From CALAGB01 sp963713965 (lineage in GTDB: Bacteria; Chloroflexota; Chloroflexia; Thermomicrobiales; Thermomicrobiaceae), in the NCBI GenBank assembly GCA_963713965.1, contig OY970217.1:2604001-2668000 (forward strand): a stretch of 64,000 nucleotides of DNA, written 5' to 3'. The position numbers and the translations under genes are program-made. How positions within the stretch are numbered: the first letter of the stretch is position 1; each line of letters begins with the position of its first letter. The notes under the pieces are model-generated. The model was not told the origin of the DNA. It ran no database searches and was given only the letters and a program-made list of their open reading frames with translations. This document shows positions 34,436 through 42,780 of this stretch, piece after piece.

Positions 34436-35377
34436 TCAGTTGACGGAAAAGCCGTGTTGTTCCGGCCCGAGGTAGGGTTGGTGCTTGAAGACCATGCTCA
34501 GGTACTGCAGCAGGTCTTCCATGTCGTCCGCGATCAGCACACCGTTCTCGCGCAGAAGCTCGATCTTGGTTGACGGTCGGCCCGCGTCGCGCTCGATGAT
34601 GGCGGCGGCGTGGCCGAACGCGGTCCCTTCCGGTAAGTGCTCGGTGAAGCGTCCAGCGACCATGGCGATCAACGGTTTGGTGAATCGTCGATCTCGCACC
34701 ACTCTGGCGACATCTTCCTCGAAGCGCGTTCCCGGTTCGCCGAAGAGGACTACCCCGTCAGTCGCGGGATCTCGCTCGAAAAGCGGCAGAAGCGTGGCCG
34801 GTGGCGTGCCGAGCAAAGCGTCGCCGCCGACGCTTATGGCCGTACTGACGCCAAGCCCAACGCGCCGCGTCATCAGCCCGATCTCCGAGGTCATGCCGCC
34901 GCTGCGGGAGATGATACCGATGCGCCCTGCCGGGAATGCGCGATCAGGGTTGTCGCCACCGATGGCGCCAACTTTGACCCGTGCGGCGGGATTGATCACG
35001 CCGACCGAGTTTGGGCCTATGACGCGTGCGGCCGCGTCGGTCGCCTTCTCCAGGAACAGTAAGGCGTCATGTTGTGGGACTCCCTCGGTGGCAACGATCA
35101 ACAGGCGAATGTTGTGGCTGAGTGCCTCCAGGCAGGCGTCCAGGACAGCCGCGGGTGGGACCGAGATGAGCGACGCATTGGGAGCGTGTCGTACGACTGC
35201 CTCTTCCAACGTGTCGTACACGGGAACGCTAAAAACCTCCGAAGCGCCGCGGCCCGGCGTCACGCCCGCCACCACGGTTGTTCCATAACCGAGCATGTGT
35301 TCCGTCACCATGCGTGCCTCGCGACCGGTGATGCCTTGAACAACCAGTCTCGTCGACGCGTCGATGAGTACGCTCAC
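34436..35377 (-). CDS. Succinyl-CoA ligase alpha-like subunit
   Basis: This 313-residue protein has the CoA-binding Rossmann half (STRLVVQGITGREARM, VAGVTPGRGA) and the ligase half with the phosphohistidine region GTAFGHAAAIIERD. It is divergent from the sucD at 52867 and longer at the C terminus. The usual GHAGAII is GHAAAII here, but the His is retained. It ends an operon of PrpD, a P-loop kinase and a SucC-like subunit, overlapping the latter by 4 bp. A ligase for a different dicarboxylate (malate, methylmalate, citramalate) is likely, not proven. Confidence 0.85.
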   Translation of the reverse strand: MSVLIDASTRLVVQGITGREARMVTEHMLGYGTTVVAGVTPGRGASEVFSVPVYDTLEEAVVRHAPNASLISVPPAAVLDACLEALSHNIRLLIVATEGVPQHDALLFLEKATDAAARVIGPNSVGVINPAARVKVGAIGGDNPDRAFPAGRIGIISRSGGMTSEIGLMTRRVGLGVSTAISVGGDALLGTPPATLLPLFERDPATDGVVLFGEPGTRFEEDVARVVRDRRFTKPLIAMVAGRFTEHLPEGTAFGHAAAIIERDAGRPSTKIELLRENGVLIADDMEDLLQYLSMVFKHQPYLGPEQHGFSVN

Positions 35378-36594
35378 TGATCAGACTCTCCATACCGTTG
35401 TTTCATGACGGCAACCATGGCTCGTGCCGCGTCAGTCAACGTGCTCTCCTCACCAAAGTGTTGAACGCCCGTCGCATTGAAGATGGCCTTGCCCTCGACG
35501 TCATTGACCCCAATCTCCCGCGCCACGACCGGGAAATCGCTCGACTCGCCGCATTCCCGCAATGCCTGCGCGACACCGCGGGCCACCACGTCGACCTGCG
35601 TGTTGTTGGTGATGTTGTGGGCTACGAAGAGTCCACGCACGCCCGGTTTGCTCAGGACGACGCGGGCCAGGCCGGCCACCTTCGACTCGGTCGGGTTGCC
35701 ACCGAATTCAGCGTAATTGGCGGGCTTCCCGCCAGCGGCTACCAGGCTGTCGAACAGCACCAAACTGGCTCCGCCGCCGCCGCAGAGGAAACCGATGTCG
35801 CCACCGTCGAGCTCCAGGTAGCGAGCCGAACCGCGATAGGGTTCGGCCGCGTTGATGGCGTTGACCTCTTCTTCGCGCGGGGTGAGTGGACGCCATACCT
35901 TTTCGGTTCCAGCCTGCACCACGTCCCGCAGGTCTGGATGCCGAAAGAGGGATGCGTCATCGATGGCCAGCATGGCGCCTACGGCGACCAGTTCTCCTGA
36001 TTCGGTGACGGCCAGTGGATTGATTTCCAGCAGATAGGCATCAAGATCGTGAAAGACTCGATAGAGCTTCGAGGTCAACGCGCCAAGTCGCGGCAACAGC
36101 GATCCACCGATACCTGCACGTCGCCAGATCTGACGCGCCTGAAACTCGGGAAGACCGACGGATGGGAGCAGATTTGTCGAACCGAGCGCATCCGGATTGC
36201 CCCGCACGATCTCCTCGATCTCGATCCCTCCGATTGAGCTGACCAGAACCCGTGGCCGGGCGGTGTCACGATCGATGGTGAGCGAGAGATAGAACTCACG
36301 CTCGATTGAGACGCACTGCTCGATCAGGATCTGACGAACGGGATAGGTTCCGACCATCGTGCCGAGAAGCGAGTCTGCCGCTCTAAAGGCGTCCTCGGGC
36401 GAATTGACTCGCTTGACGGCCCCGGCCTTGCCTCGTCGACCGGTTGGCACGAGCGCTTTCACCACCACATTGCCGCCGAGACGGTCGGCCGCGAATTGGG
36501 CTTCATCAGGGGTCGATGCTGGTTCTCCGAGCGGAACGGGAATCCCGGCTGTGGCCAGGAGCGTTTTGGCGAAATGCTCGAGGACGCGTCCCAT
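35374..36594 (-). CDS. Succinyl-CoA ligase beta-like subunit (ATP-grasp)
   Basis: This 406-residue ATP-grasp subunit has LLATAGIPVPLGEPASTPDEA at the N terminus and the nucleotide-binding region KALVPTGRRGKAGAVKRVNSPEDA. The C-terminal ligase half carries DGGDIGFLCGGGGASLVLFDSL and HNITNNTQVDVVARGV. It differs clearly from the sucC at 53760 in the same window. It starts 3 bp after the kinase gene stop and overlaps the alpha-like gene by 4 bp. Together they should form a CoA ligase of the SucCD superfamily. Confidence 0.85.
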   Translation of the reverse strand: MGRVLEHFAKTLLATAGIPVPLGEPASTPDEAQFAADRLGGNVVVKALVPTGRRGKAGAVKRVNSPEDAFRAADSLLGTMVGTYPVRQILIEQCVSIEREFYLSLTIDRDTARPRVLVSSIGGIEIEEIVRGNPDALGSTNLLPSVGLPEFQARQIWRRAGIGGSLLPRLGALTSKLYRVFHDLDAYLLEINPLAVTESGELVAVGAMLAIDDASLFRHPDLRDVVQAGTEKVWRPLTPREEEVNAINAAEPYRGSARYLELDGGDIGFLCGGGGASLVLFDSLVAAGGKPANYAEFGGNPTESKVAGLARVVLSKPGVRGLFVAHNITNNTQVDVVARGVAQALRECGESSDFPVVAREIGVNDVEGKAIFNATGVQHFGEESTLTDAARAMVAVMKQRYGESDQ

Positions 36595-36597
36595 CAG

Positions 36598-37209
36598 CTA
36601 CTCGTCGACTCCGCTCACCGCGAGCCGATCGCCCAGATGGACTCGTTGGCGGATCTGGCCCGCGATCTCTGGGATGTCGACGTTGTCAAAATCGGTCGTG
36701 TCGACTGTGATGACCAGTCCACCCAAATCAAGTGGTGGTAGTTCGCCGCGCATCAGGCCCGAACGGAAGGCGTCAACCTGCGAGCGAGGACGATCGACGT
36801 GGATCGGATGGCGCTCGCCCGACTCTTCCCGTTCTCGATACCGCTTCACCAGAAGTTCGCCATCGGCGCGAACGTTGACCTGAATAGCCTTTGCATCGGT
36901 CTTCCGGATGATCGTTCGGAATCGATTCGTCGCGAGGTCACCACTGAAATTGCCCTCGATGACGGCTGATCTTCCGGCAGCGAGCTGTCGTTCGGCGATT
37001 AAGTAGAGGAGGTCGAAGCTGGCGCTGCCCAGTGTCTTCGACCAGGTCAAGCCGGTGACATGCAGGTCGTCGGCCAGGAGCTCCTTGAAGGAGTCTTTGT
37101 CGAAGAAAGGCAGACAGAGCTCTTGGGCCAGGCGACTGCCAATGGTCGTCTTTCCCGAAGCGGGCGGTCCACTCACGATGATCAACACCGGTTTGTCGTC
37201 GGACTTCAC
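36598..37209 (-). CDS. AAA/P-loop kinase-like protein
   Basis: This 203-residue protein has Walker A SGPPASGKTTIGS near the N terminus and VIEGNFSGDLATNRFR in the middle, as in small-molecule kinases such as zeta-toxin, gluconokinase-like or adenylylsulfate-like proteins. The RYREREESGERHPIHVDRP region may be the lid. The start is GTG at 37209, overlapping the PrpD stop as GTGA. It lies inside a PrpD-ligase operon, so it may phosphorylate a pathway intermediate. The substrate is unknown. Confidence 0.82.
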   Translation of the reverse strand: MKSDDKPVLIIVSGPPASGKTTIGSRLAQELCLPFFDKDSFKELLADDLHVTGLTWSKTLGSASFDLLYLIAERQLAAGRSAVIEGNFSGDLATNRFRTIIRKTDAKAIQVNVRADGELLVKRYREREESGERHPIHVDRPRSQVDAFRSGLMRGELPPLDLGGLVITVDTTDFDNVDIPEIAGQIRQRVHLGDRLAVSGVDE

Positions 37210-38588
37210 GCGCCTGATCCCGGAGCCAAGACCGCTTCGGCGCGCCTGCCGATGGCCGCAATCAGGTCCGACGCGCCGTCGCCCTGTTGTAGCTTCACGA
37301 CGCTGGCGACGATATCTTCGGCTGTCGATCGACCTACGACCGGATCGACTAATTCGTGGTATTTCTGCTCGATCTCGGCGTCATTCATCGGATTCGCCGG
37401 CATTCCCTTCGGATGACTGACCGTTGCCTCTTGAGTGTCGCCACTCGCAGTGGTGAGACGCACGCGCGATGCCCAGGCGCCGGGATAACCTGTAGTGAAA
37501 GAGGGATCCTCCCGCGCGATGGTTCGCGATAGCAACTGCTGCACGGCGCGGTCTCCGATGTGCTCCTCGGTGAACTCCTCCAGGCCGGCTCGACCGTCGA
37601 GCAGTCCCGCCGCCACCGCGTACTGAATGCTGAATTTGGCCCCGTAGGGTGTATGCGGCTCGGCGCGATCGGTGATATCGAGCGCGACCTGGTAGGTGTC
37701 GATCTCAATACGTTCGATCTGCTCCAGGTCGGTCTGTCCACGAATCTCGAGAGCGGCATCGATGGCGGTATGGGTGTGGCCACAGCAGGCGTGACGCTTG
37801 AAGCCATTCTCCTCGATCTTGAAGTGGGTACCCAACCGGTCGGTGATGCGGGTCGGGTCCGATGACACCGCCGTGGCAGCGAAGAATCCTCGCGGGCCTT
37901 CCAGGATCTCACGCGCTGCCGAGAAGCCCCCAGCGGCAAGATCGGCTGAAACGATCCCGGCGTGTGCGGCATGCGCCGTATGCAGCGCCTTCGACATGGC
38001 GCCGTCGGCCAGGAACTGCCACAGCCCGGCCGACTGCGTTCCGGCGCTCCCCAGTGCCTGCATCAACTGCTGGCCGTCGAGCCCGATGAGTACGCCGGTT
38101 GTGGTCGCCGCTCCGAAGACGCCGCAGGTGCCAGTTGGATGCCAGTAGCGGTAGTGGGATGGGTTGACCGCCTCGGCGATGCGGATGGCAACGTCGTATC
38201 CCAATGTGATGGCGCGCAGCAGCTCACGACCGCTGGACCCTTCACGCTCGGCCACGGCCAGCGCGGCCGGAATGATCGGAGCGGCGGGGTGGAAGGTCGA
38301 TCCTTGATGCAGGTCGTCGAGCTCGATGACGTGGCTGGCGGCGCCGTTGGCGAAGGCGGCGCCCAGGGTCGAAAGGCGCTCTCCGGTCGTCAGCGCCGTG
38401 GCGTCGTCGCCGGCCATGCTCCTGCGGGCCACGCGTAGCGCTATGCGTGCTGGCTCGACCGTGCCGCCGCGGATGGCCGACCCAATCCAGTCGAGCAGCG
38501 AACGTCGCGCCATGGTCACGGCGTCGTCCGGAATGTCGTCGAAGGAAGTGGAGGTGACGAAATCCGCGAGCGCTTCCGTCAGTGACAT
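37206..38588 (-). CDS. MmgE/PrpD family protein
   Basis: This 460-residue protein belongs to the MmgE/PrpD fold of 2-methylcitrate dehydratase and cis-aconitate decarboxylase. Features are LDWIGSAIRGG, GAASHVIELDDLHQGSTFHPAAPIIPAALA (in parts), GYDVAIRIAEAVN, WHPTGTCGVFGAA and KRHACCGHTHTAIDA. The ATG at 38588 has AAAGGGAG upstream; earlier in-frame codons extend into the promoter region. It leads a four-gene coupled operon (PrpD - kinase - SucC-like - SucD-like). PrpD proteins dehydrate a hydroxy-tricarboxylate; which one is used here is unclear. Confidence 0.9.
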   Translation of the reverse strand: MSLTEALADFVTSTSFDDIPDDAVTMARRSLLDWIGSAIRGGTVEPARIALRVARRSMAGDDATALTTGERLSTLGAAFANGAASHVIELDDLHQGSTFHPAAPIIPAALAVAEREGSSGRELLRAITLGYDVAIRIAEAVNPSHYRYWHPTGTCGVFGAATTTGVLIGLDGQQLMQALGSAGTQSAGLWQFLADGAMSKALHTAHAAHAGIVSADLAAGGFSAAREILEGPRGFFAATAVSSDPTRITDRLGTHFKIEENGFKRHACCGHTHTAIDAALEIRGQTDLEQIERIEIDTYQVALDITDRAEPHTPYGAKFSIQYAVAAGLLDGRAGLEEFTEEHIGDRAVQQLLSRTIAREDPSFTTGYPGAWASRVRLTTASGDTQEATVSHPKGMPANPMNDAEIEQKYHELVDPVVGRSTAEDIVASVVKLQQGDGASDLIAAIGRRAEAVLAPGSGA

Positions 38589-38691
38589 GAGTCTCTCCCT
38601 TTGCGTCTTGTGGGGCCGGCCGCAATCGCGATGGTAGCACAGGGCCGAAGTCGTGATGAAGCAGACGCGGGGAAAGGCTATCTGCAAATTC

Positions 38692-38706
38692 TATCGTATT
38701 ACGATA
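38692..38706. promoter_or_regulatory. Candidate MarR operator (perfect palindrome)
   Basis: TATCGTA-T-TACGATA is a perfect 15-bp palindrome centred 18 bp upstream of the marR ATG, between divergent marR and prpD. A possible -10 box TATATT (38705-38710) overlaps its right edge. This is a typical MarR autoregulatory site. Confidence 0.65.
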
Positions 38707-38716
38707 TATTTAGGAC

Positions 38717-39181
38717 ATGGACGGGCTCGACACACCCATCAACGACGAAGACTACCGGCGCCTGGCCGAGTTTCGCTATCAAATCAGACGATTCCTGAAT
38801 TTCAGCACGCTGGCCGCACGCGAAGCCGGGATCGAGCCACGTCAGCATCAGGTTCTCCTCGCGCTCAGAGGGCTTCCGTTCGAAACCCAGCCGACAATCG
38901 GCGAGTTGGGTGAACGGTTGCAACTCCATCACAACACAACGGTCGAGCTGATCAATCGGTTGGAGGCGCGTGGATTCGTGCGGCGACGAAAGTCGGACCA
39001 CGATCGCCGCAAGGTTTTCATCGATGTGACACCCGAAGGGGACGCGATGCTTCTGGAGCTATCGCGTCATCATTTGCGCGAGCTGCGTTCGATTGGCCCA
39101 GAGTTGGTTCGCGCGCTGGAACGACTGACCGACGATCGAGGTTATGAGGAGGCGGAGACACACGGTGAGAACGGAGAGTGA
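38717..39181 (+). CDS. MarR family transcriptional regulator
   Basis: This 154-residue winged-helix repressor has EAGIEPRQHQVLLALRG, PTIGELGERLQLHHNTTVELINRLEARGFVRRRKSDHDRRKVFIDVTPEG (in parts), the standard MarR recognition helix and wing. It is divergent from the PrpD operon and overlaps the CLC channel gene, so it could control both. If TATATT at 38705 is the -10 box, transcription would begin at or near the ATG, so the message could be leaderless; a weak AGGA also precedes the start. The ligand might be an organic acid or phenolic compound. Confidence 0.92.
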   Translation: MDGLDTPINDEDYRRLAEFRYQIRRFLNFSTLAAREAGIEPRQHQVLLALRGLPFETQPTIGELGERLQLHHNTTVELINRLEARGFVRRRKSDHDRRKVFIDVTPEGDAMLLELSRHHLRELRSIGPELVRALERLTDDRGYEEAETHGENGE

Positions 39182-41066
39182 CGCACCAGATTCAATCGAG
39201 CTCTGTGACTCGCGTTTGGGAGGGATCGATTCGGCGGCAGGAGAACTGCCGGCTCGGCCCGAGCGGTTGGGTGACTTCACCGTCGACAAACGAGTCATCT
39301 TCATCTCCTCGCTCGCCCTCGGTATCGGGATCATCGCTTCAGTCGTCGCACTGGTCCTACTTCGTCTCATCGGGCTCTTCACCAATCTGGTCTATTTCGG
39401 GCGCGTCAGCACGACGCTGGTCTCTCCGGCCGGTAACGCTCTTGGCATTTATGCGGTTTTGATTCCGGTTGCCGGCGGGCTGGTCGTCGGGGTGATGGCC
39501 CGCTATGGATCGGAAAAGATTCGCGGCCACGGCATTCCGGAAGCCACCGAGGCGATTCTGCTGAATGGCAGCCGGATTGCTCCACGAGTCGCTATCCTCA
39601 AGCCGGTCGCGTCCGCGATAGCGATCGGAACCGGCGGTCCATTTGGCGCCGAGGGTCCGATCATCGTAACCGGTGGCGCGTTCGGATCGCTGCTGGCGCA
39701 GTTCATCCATCTCACCAGCTCCGAGCGCAAGACTCTCCTCGTTGCGGGCGCGGCGGCGGGCATGGCGGCAACCTTCGCCTCTCCTGTCGCGGCCGTGATT
39801 CTGGCGGCGGAGCTATTGCTGTTCGAATGGAAACCGCGCAGCCTCATCCCGGTTGGTATCGCCTGTGCCGCCGCGGCCGGGATGCGCCCGTTCCTGATCG
39901 GCACGGGGCCCCTCTTCCCAACCGTTGGCATCCCCAGCAAGCTCAGCGGTCCCGCGTTGCTCGGCTGCGTGCTGGCCGGATTACTTGCGGGCGTCCTGGC
40001 CGTGATCCTCACGCAGGGAATCTATCGTGCCGAAGATCTATTTGCGCGACTCCCAATTCACTGGATGTGGTGGCCGGCGATCGGTGGCGTTGCGGTCGGA
40101 ATCGGTGGACTGATCTTTCCGCAGGCGCTTGGCGTTGGATATTCCACGATTGGAGCGCTGGTCAAAGGTGACGTCTCGAGTTCAGTGATCATCGGCGTTT
40201 TGATCGTCAAGTCGATCATCTGGACGATCTCGCTGAGTTCAGGCACCTCGGGTGGCACCCTGGCACCGTTGATGATGATGGGTGGGGCGCTCGGCGGCGT
40301 AGAGGCCATGTTCTTGCCGCATGTCGCCAATGGCTTCTGGCCGGCGATCAGTATGGGAGCGGTTTTTGGGGCAGCGCTGGGCTCGCCGTTCGCGGCGATC
40401 GTCTTCATGCTTGAAGTCACACACGACCCCAACATTTTGCTGCCGCTTCTAATCGCGGTCATGCTGGGTCATGCGGTGCTGGTGCTGACATTGCGCCGGT
40501 CGATCTTGACGGAGCGGATCAGTCGTCGTGGTTACCATCTCAGCCGCGAGTATGCGGTGGACCCGCTCGAGATCCTGTTCGTACGAGAGGTGATGTCCAC
40601 CAATATCATCGTGCTTCGGCAGGGGATGGGCCCTGAGGAGATCAAGGAGCGCATCCAGGCGGATGCGCGGCTTTCGCAGGGCCTATACCCGGTGGTGGAC
40701 GACGACGAGCAGCTGGTTGGCGTCGTCACCGCAACTCAGCTTCATCTCGTCGCCGCGAACGGCTCACAAGACAGTGAAGAGTTGACGCGGCTTGAGACCA
40801 TCGAGCATCCGGCCACCGCCTATCCGGACGAGCCGCTTCGCGTGGTCGTCCATCGCATGGCCGAGATGGGTTTGACCCGATTCCCGGTGATCAGCCGGGA
40901 GGGTGGCCCGCAGTTGGTGGGGTTGGTCTCTTTGTCCGCGGTGTTGAGCGCACGTGGACGCAATCTCGAGGCGGAGCGGCGTCGCGAGCGCGTCATCTCA
41001 TTGCGCCTACCCTCACCCTTCATTGCGGCGGCGCAGGGCAACGGTGAGCGGACAATGAAGAAGTGA
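39165..41066 (+). CDS. CLC chloride channel/antiporter with CBS pair
   Basis: This 633-residue membrane protein has about 10-12 hydrophobic helices. The selectivity/gating motif GGPFGAEGPIIV retains the gating glutamate of the GxEGP sequence, and GTSGGTLAPLMMMGGALGG and GAALGSPFAAIVFMLEVT are further CLC landmarks. Residues about 480-620 form two CBS domains (VREVMSTNIIVLRQGM and later RVVVHRMAEMGLTRFPV). The GTG at 39165 follows GAGGAGGCGGAG; an ATG at 39144 is a second choice. It overlaps marR by 17 bp, so both are in one operon. Chloride or fluoride transport is plausible. Confidence 0.93.
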   Translation: MRTESDAPDSIELCDSRLGGIDSAAGELPARPERLGDFTVDKRVIFISSLALGIGIIASVVALVLLRLIGLFTNLVYFGRVSTTLVSPAGNALGIYAVLIPVAGGLVVGVMARYGSEKIRGHGIPEATEAILLNGSRIAPRVAILKPVASAIAIGTGGPFGAEGPIIVTGGAFGSLLAQFIHLTSSERKTLLVAGAAAGMAATFASPVAAVILAAELLLFEWKPRSLIPVGIACAAAAGMRPFLIGTGPLFPTVGIPSKLSGPALLGCVLAGLLAGVLAVILTQGIYRAEDLFARLPIHWMWWPAIGGVAVGIGGLIFPQALGVGYSTIGALVKGDVSSSVIIGVLIVKSIIWTISLSSGTSGGTLAPLMMMGGALGGVEAMFLPHVANGFWPAISMGAVFGAALGSPFAAIVFMLEVTHDPNILLPLLIAVMLGHAVLVLTLRRSILTERISRRGYHLSREYAVDPLEILFVREVMSTNIIVLRQGMGPEEIKERIQADARLSQGLYPVVDDDEQLVGVVTATQLHLVAANGSQDSEELTRLETIEHPATAYPDEPLRVVVHRMAEMGLTRFPVISREGGPQLVGLVSLSAVLSARGRNLEAERRRERVISLRLPSPFIAAAQGNGERTMKK

Positions 41067-41159
41067 CGCCTCATTCGCCCTGAACGTGCGAGATGGACGT
41101 GAATCAAGGGACAGCGCGAGTACTGATCCCGTGAACGTTATCGGTGGTTGCTGGGCGGT

Positions 41160-41423
41160 TCACGACGTCCAGATGCCGTCGACGTACAGCGCAGCGACCG
41201 CACCACAGGTGAGGCAACGCGCCTCGTATCCGTCCCCCGCACGGCGAACTCGCACATTCGCTCCGTCCGGCAGCTCAGTGCCGCAATTGAGGCACACTGT
41301 CGGTTCCCATTCGTTCCGAACGCTGCTGGTGTTCGGAGCGGGCTCAGCCTTTCGGCGAGCGCTACGCGGCTCGGGATCGTCAAATTCGTCGACGTCTCTC
41401 GGCCGCCCGCGGTCTCCCCGCAT
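41160..41423 (-). CDS. Small zinc-ribbon protein, 87 aa
   Basis: This is a short gene starting MRGDRGRPRDVDEFDDPEPRS, with GGAGG about 6-7 bp upstream of the ATG. The C-terminal part has two CxxC pairs, CLNC and CLTC, about 25 residues apart, a plausible zinc ribbon. The N-terminal half is charged and probably disordered. It is divergent from the HEAT-repeat gene at 41659. The family is unknown. Frame extension upstream (to 41504) is possible but has no ribosome site. Confidence 0.6.
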   Translation of the reverse strand: MRGDRGRPRDVDEFDDPEPRSARRKAEPAPNTSSVRNEWEPTVCLNCGTELPDGANVRVRRAGDGYEARCLTCGAVAALYVDGIWTS

Positions 41424-41658
41424 TGTCGTCCTCCACGAACATGCACCGAAGGAATGGACAAATCCCCCGACGTCGCGCGTTCGGCTCCGCACCTTTACGG
41501 ACACCGACCCGCCGGAGGTCGTTCTCCCGCGCTATTCGGGTATCACGTTACCGGTTCTATATACCCTTTTGCGCGTGAAATCAAGACGTTTGCACCCATT
41601 TGATTGCGTTCGGGGGAATTGGAACGACTTCGGTAGAATCGGGGCGGAGGGATTCGCA

Positions 41659-42708
41659 GTGCAGGACGACGTCGAGCGCACAATCGAGAAGATCCTGGGG
41701 GAGACGGATACCGATCCGGATACGCTTCGGAAACGCGTCCTCGCGTCGCCACCCGCTGCGCGCGCCGCGATCGTCGATCGACTGCATGACGAGCCAGCCG
41801 GCCGTCGCTGGCTGCGTCTGCTGCTGCCATTTTTGGATGAAGCTGAACGGCAAACGATCGCAACTCGGTTGCTCGATTTTGACGAAGATTTCGCGGCGTC
41901 GCATCGTGATTCGAGCATGTCACATGTGGTTGACGCGCTGCCGATCGCGGACATGCTGCGTGCTGCACCGCGACTGGCAGGGAGCAATGCGGCCGGTGCG
42001 CTCTGGGGACGTCTGGCACGGGAGGCTCCCGAGCGCGTGCCAGATGTCGCGCTCGAAGTCTTGCAGAACGGTGACGCATATGCCCGGACCACGACGTTGT
42101 CGATCCTGGTGCTCGATCCCTACAGCGAGATCAAGCTGATGGGGCCCACCCGAGTCGACTTCCTGTTACTGGCGCTGAACGACGAAGAAGCTGAGGTACG
42201 CGGCATCGCGGCGGAGGCGCTGGCCGACGAAGCGACCGAATATCTCGCCACCAAGCTGGACCCGCTGCTGAACGACCCGAGCGAGCGCGTGCGCATGGCG
42301 GCATGGGATGCTGCGTTCGTCGTCGATTTCGCGGACGCGCGTGATGCGGCGACCGAAACGGCACTGAATGAGTCGGCGCCGGTCGATGCGCGTCGCACGG
42401 CCCTCTCCGCACTGGCTGCCGTCCTCAGCACCAGCGACATCACGCCGCTTCTGGAGGTGCTCGTCGCTCATCCAAGCCAGGCACTGGCCGAAGATGCGGT
42501 CAATCTCCTATGGACGTACCACCGAAACCCGATCATCGCCACCGCCGCGGCCGAGAGTCCGCACCAATCGGTGCGTGACGTAGCTCAGCGTCTGCTCCAT
42601 CCAGAGACCGGATCACCCGCCGCGGGCGGATCACGTCCCGGCGCTCCCGACGGCTCTCGAGACATTTACCAGGAGATGCTCAAGGGGTATGAGAAACGTG
42701 AGGAGTAA
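41659..42708 (+). CDS. HEAT-repeat domain protein
   Basis: This 349-residue all-helical protein begins with GTG (GGAGG lies 8 bp upstream); an open frame continues 570 bp upstream without homology and is not used. Tandem HEAT-type repeats are seen around DDEEAEVRGIAAEALADEAT, DPSERVRMAAWDAAFVVDF, and SPHQSVRDVAQRLL. HEAT-repeat proteins act as scaffolds or phycobilisome-lyase-like enzymes; no catalytic motif is visible. A proline/glycine-rich linker and EMLKGYEKREE end the protein. Confidence 0.8.
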   Translation: MQDDVERTIEKILGETDTDPDTLRKRVLASPPAARAAIVDRLHDEPAGRRWLRLLLPFLDEAERQTIATRLLDFDEDFAASHRDSSMSHVVDALPIADMLRAAPRLAGSNAAGALWGRLAREAPERVPDVALEVLQNGDAYARTTTLSILVLDPYSEIKLMGPTRVDFLLLALNDEEAEVRGIAAEALADEATEYLATKLDPLLNDPSERVRMAAWDAAFVVDFADARDAATETALNESAPVDARRTALSALAAVLSTSDITPLLEVLVAHPSQALAEDAVNLLWTYHRNPIIATAAAESPHQSVRDVAQRLLHPETGSPAAGGSRPGAPDGSRDIYQEMLKGYEKREE

Positions 42709-42710
42709 TG

Positions 42711-42738
42711 GAGGAAGCGGCCAATGGTGGCCGCCTCT
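42711..42738 (+). terminator. Hairpin after the HEAT-repeat gene
   Basis: GAGG-AA-GCGGCCA pairs with TGGCCGC-CTC around loop ATGG, giving a 7-bp core and an outer four with a bulge. TGTCCGTTTG follows. It separates the gene from the convergent broken oxidoreductase. Confidence 0.5.
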
Positions 42739-42780
42739 GTCCGTTTGCCTGCCGTCATCGATCTGTCGTTTGGGTGAAGA

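Noticed and set aside
41086..41658. Upstream extension of the HEAT-repeat protein frame
   Set aside because: It has no homology, overlaps an antisense zinc-ribbon gene with a good ribosome site, and the GTG at 41659 has GGAGG upstream.
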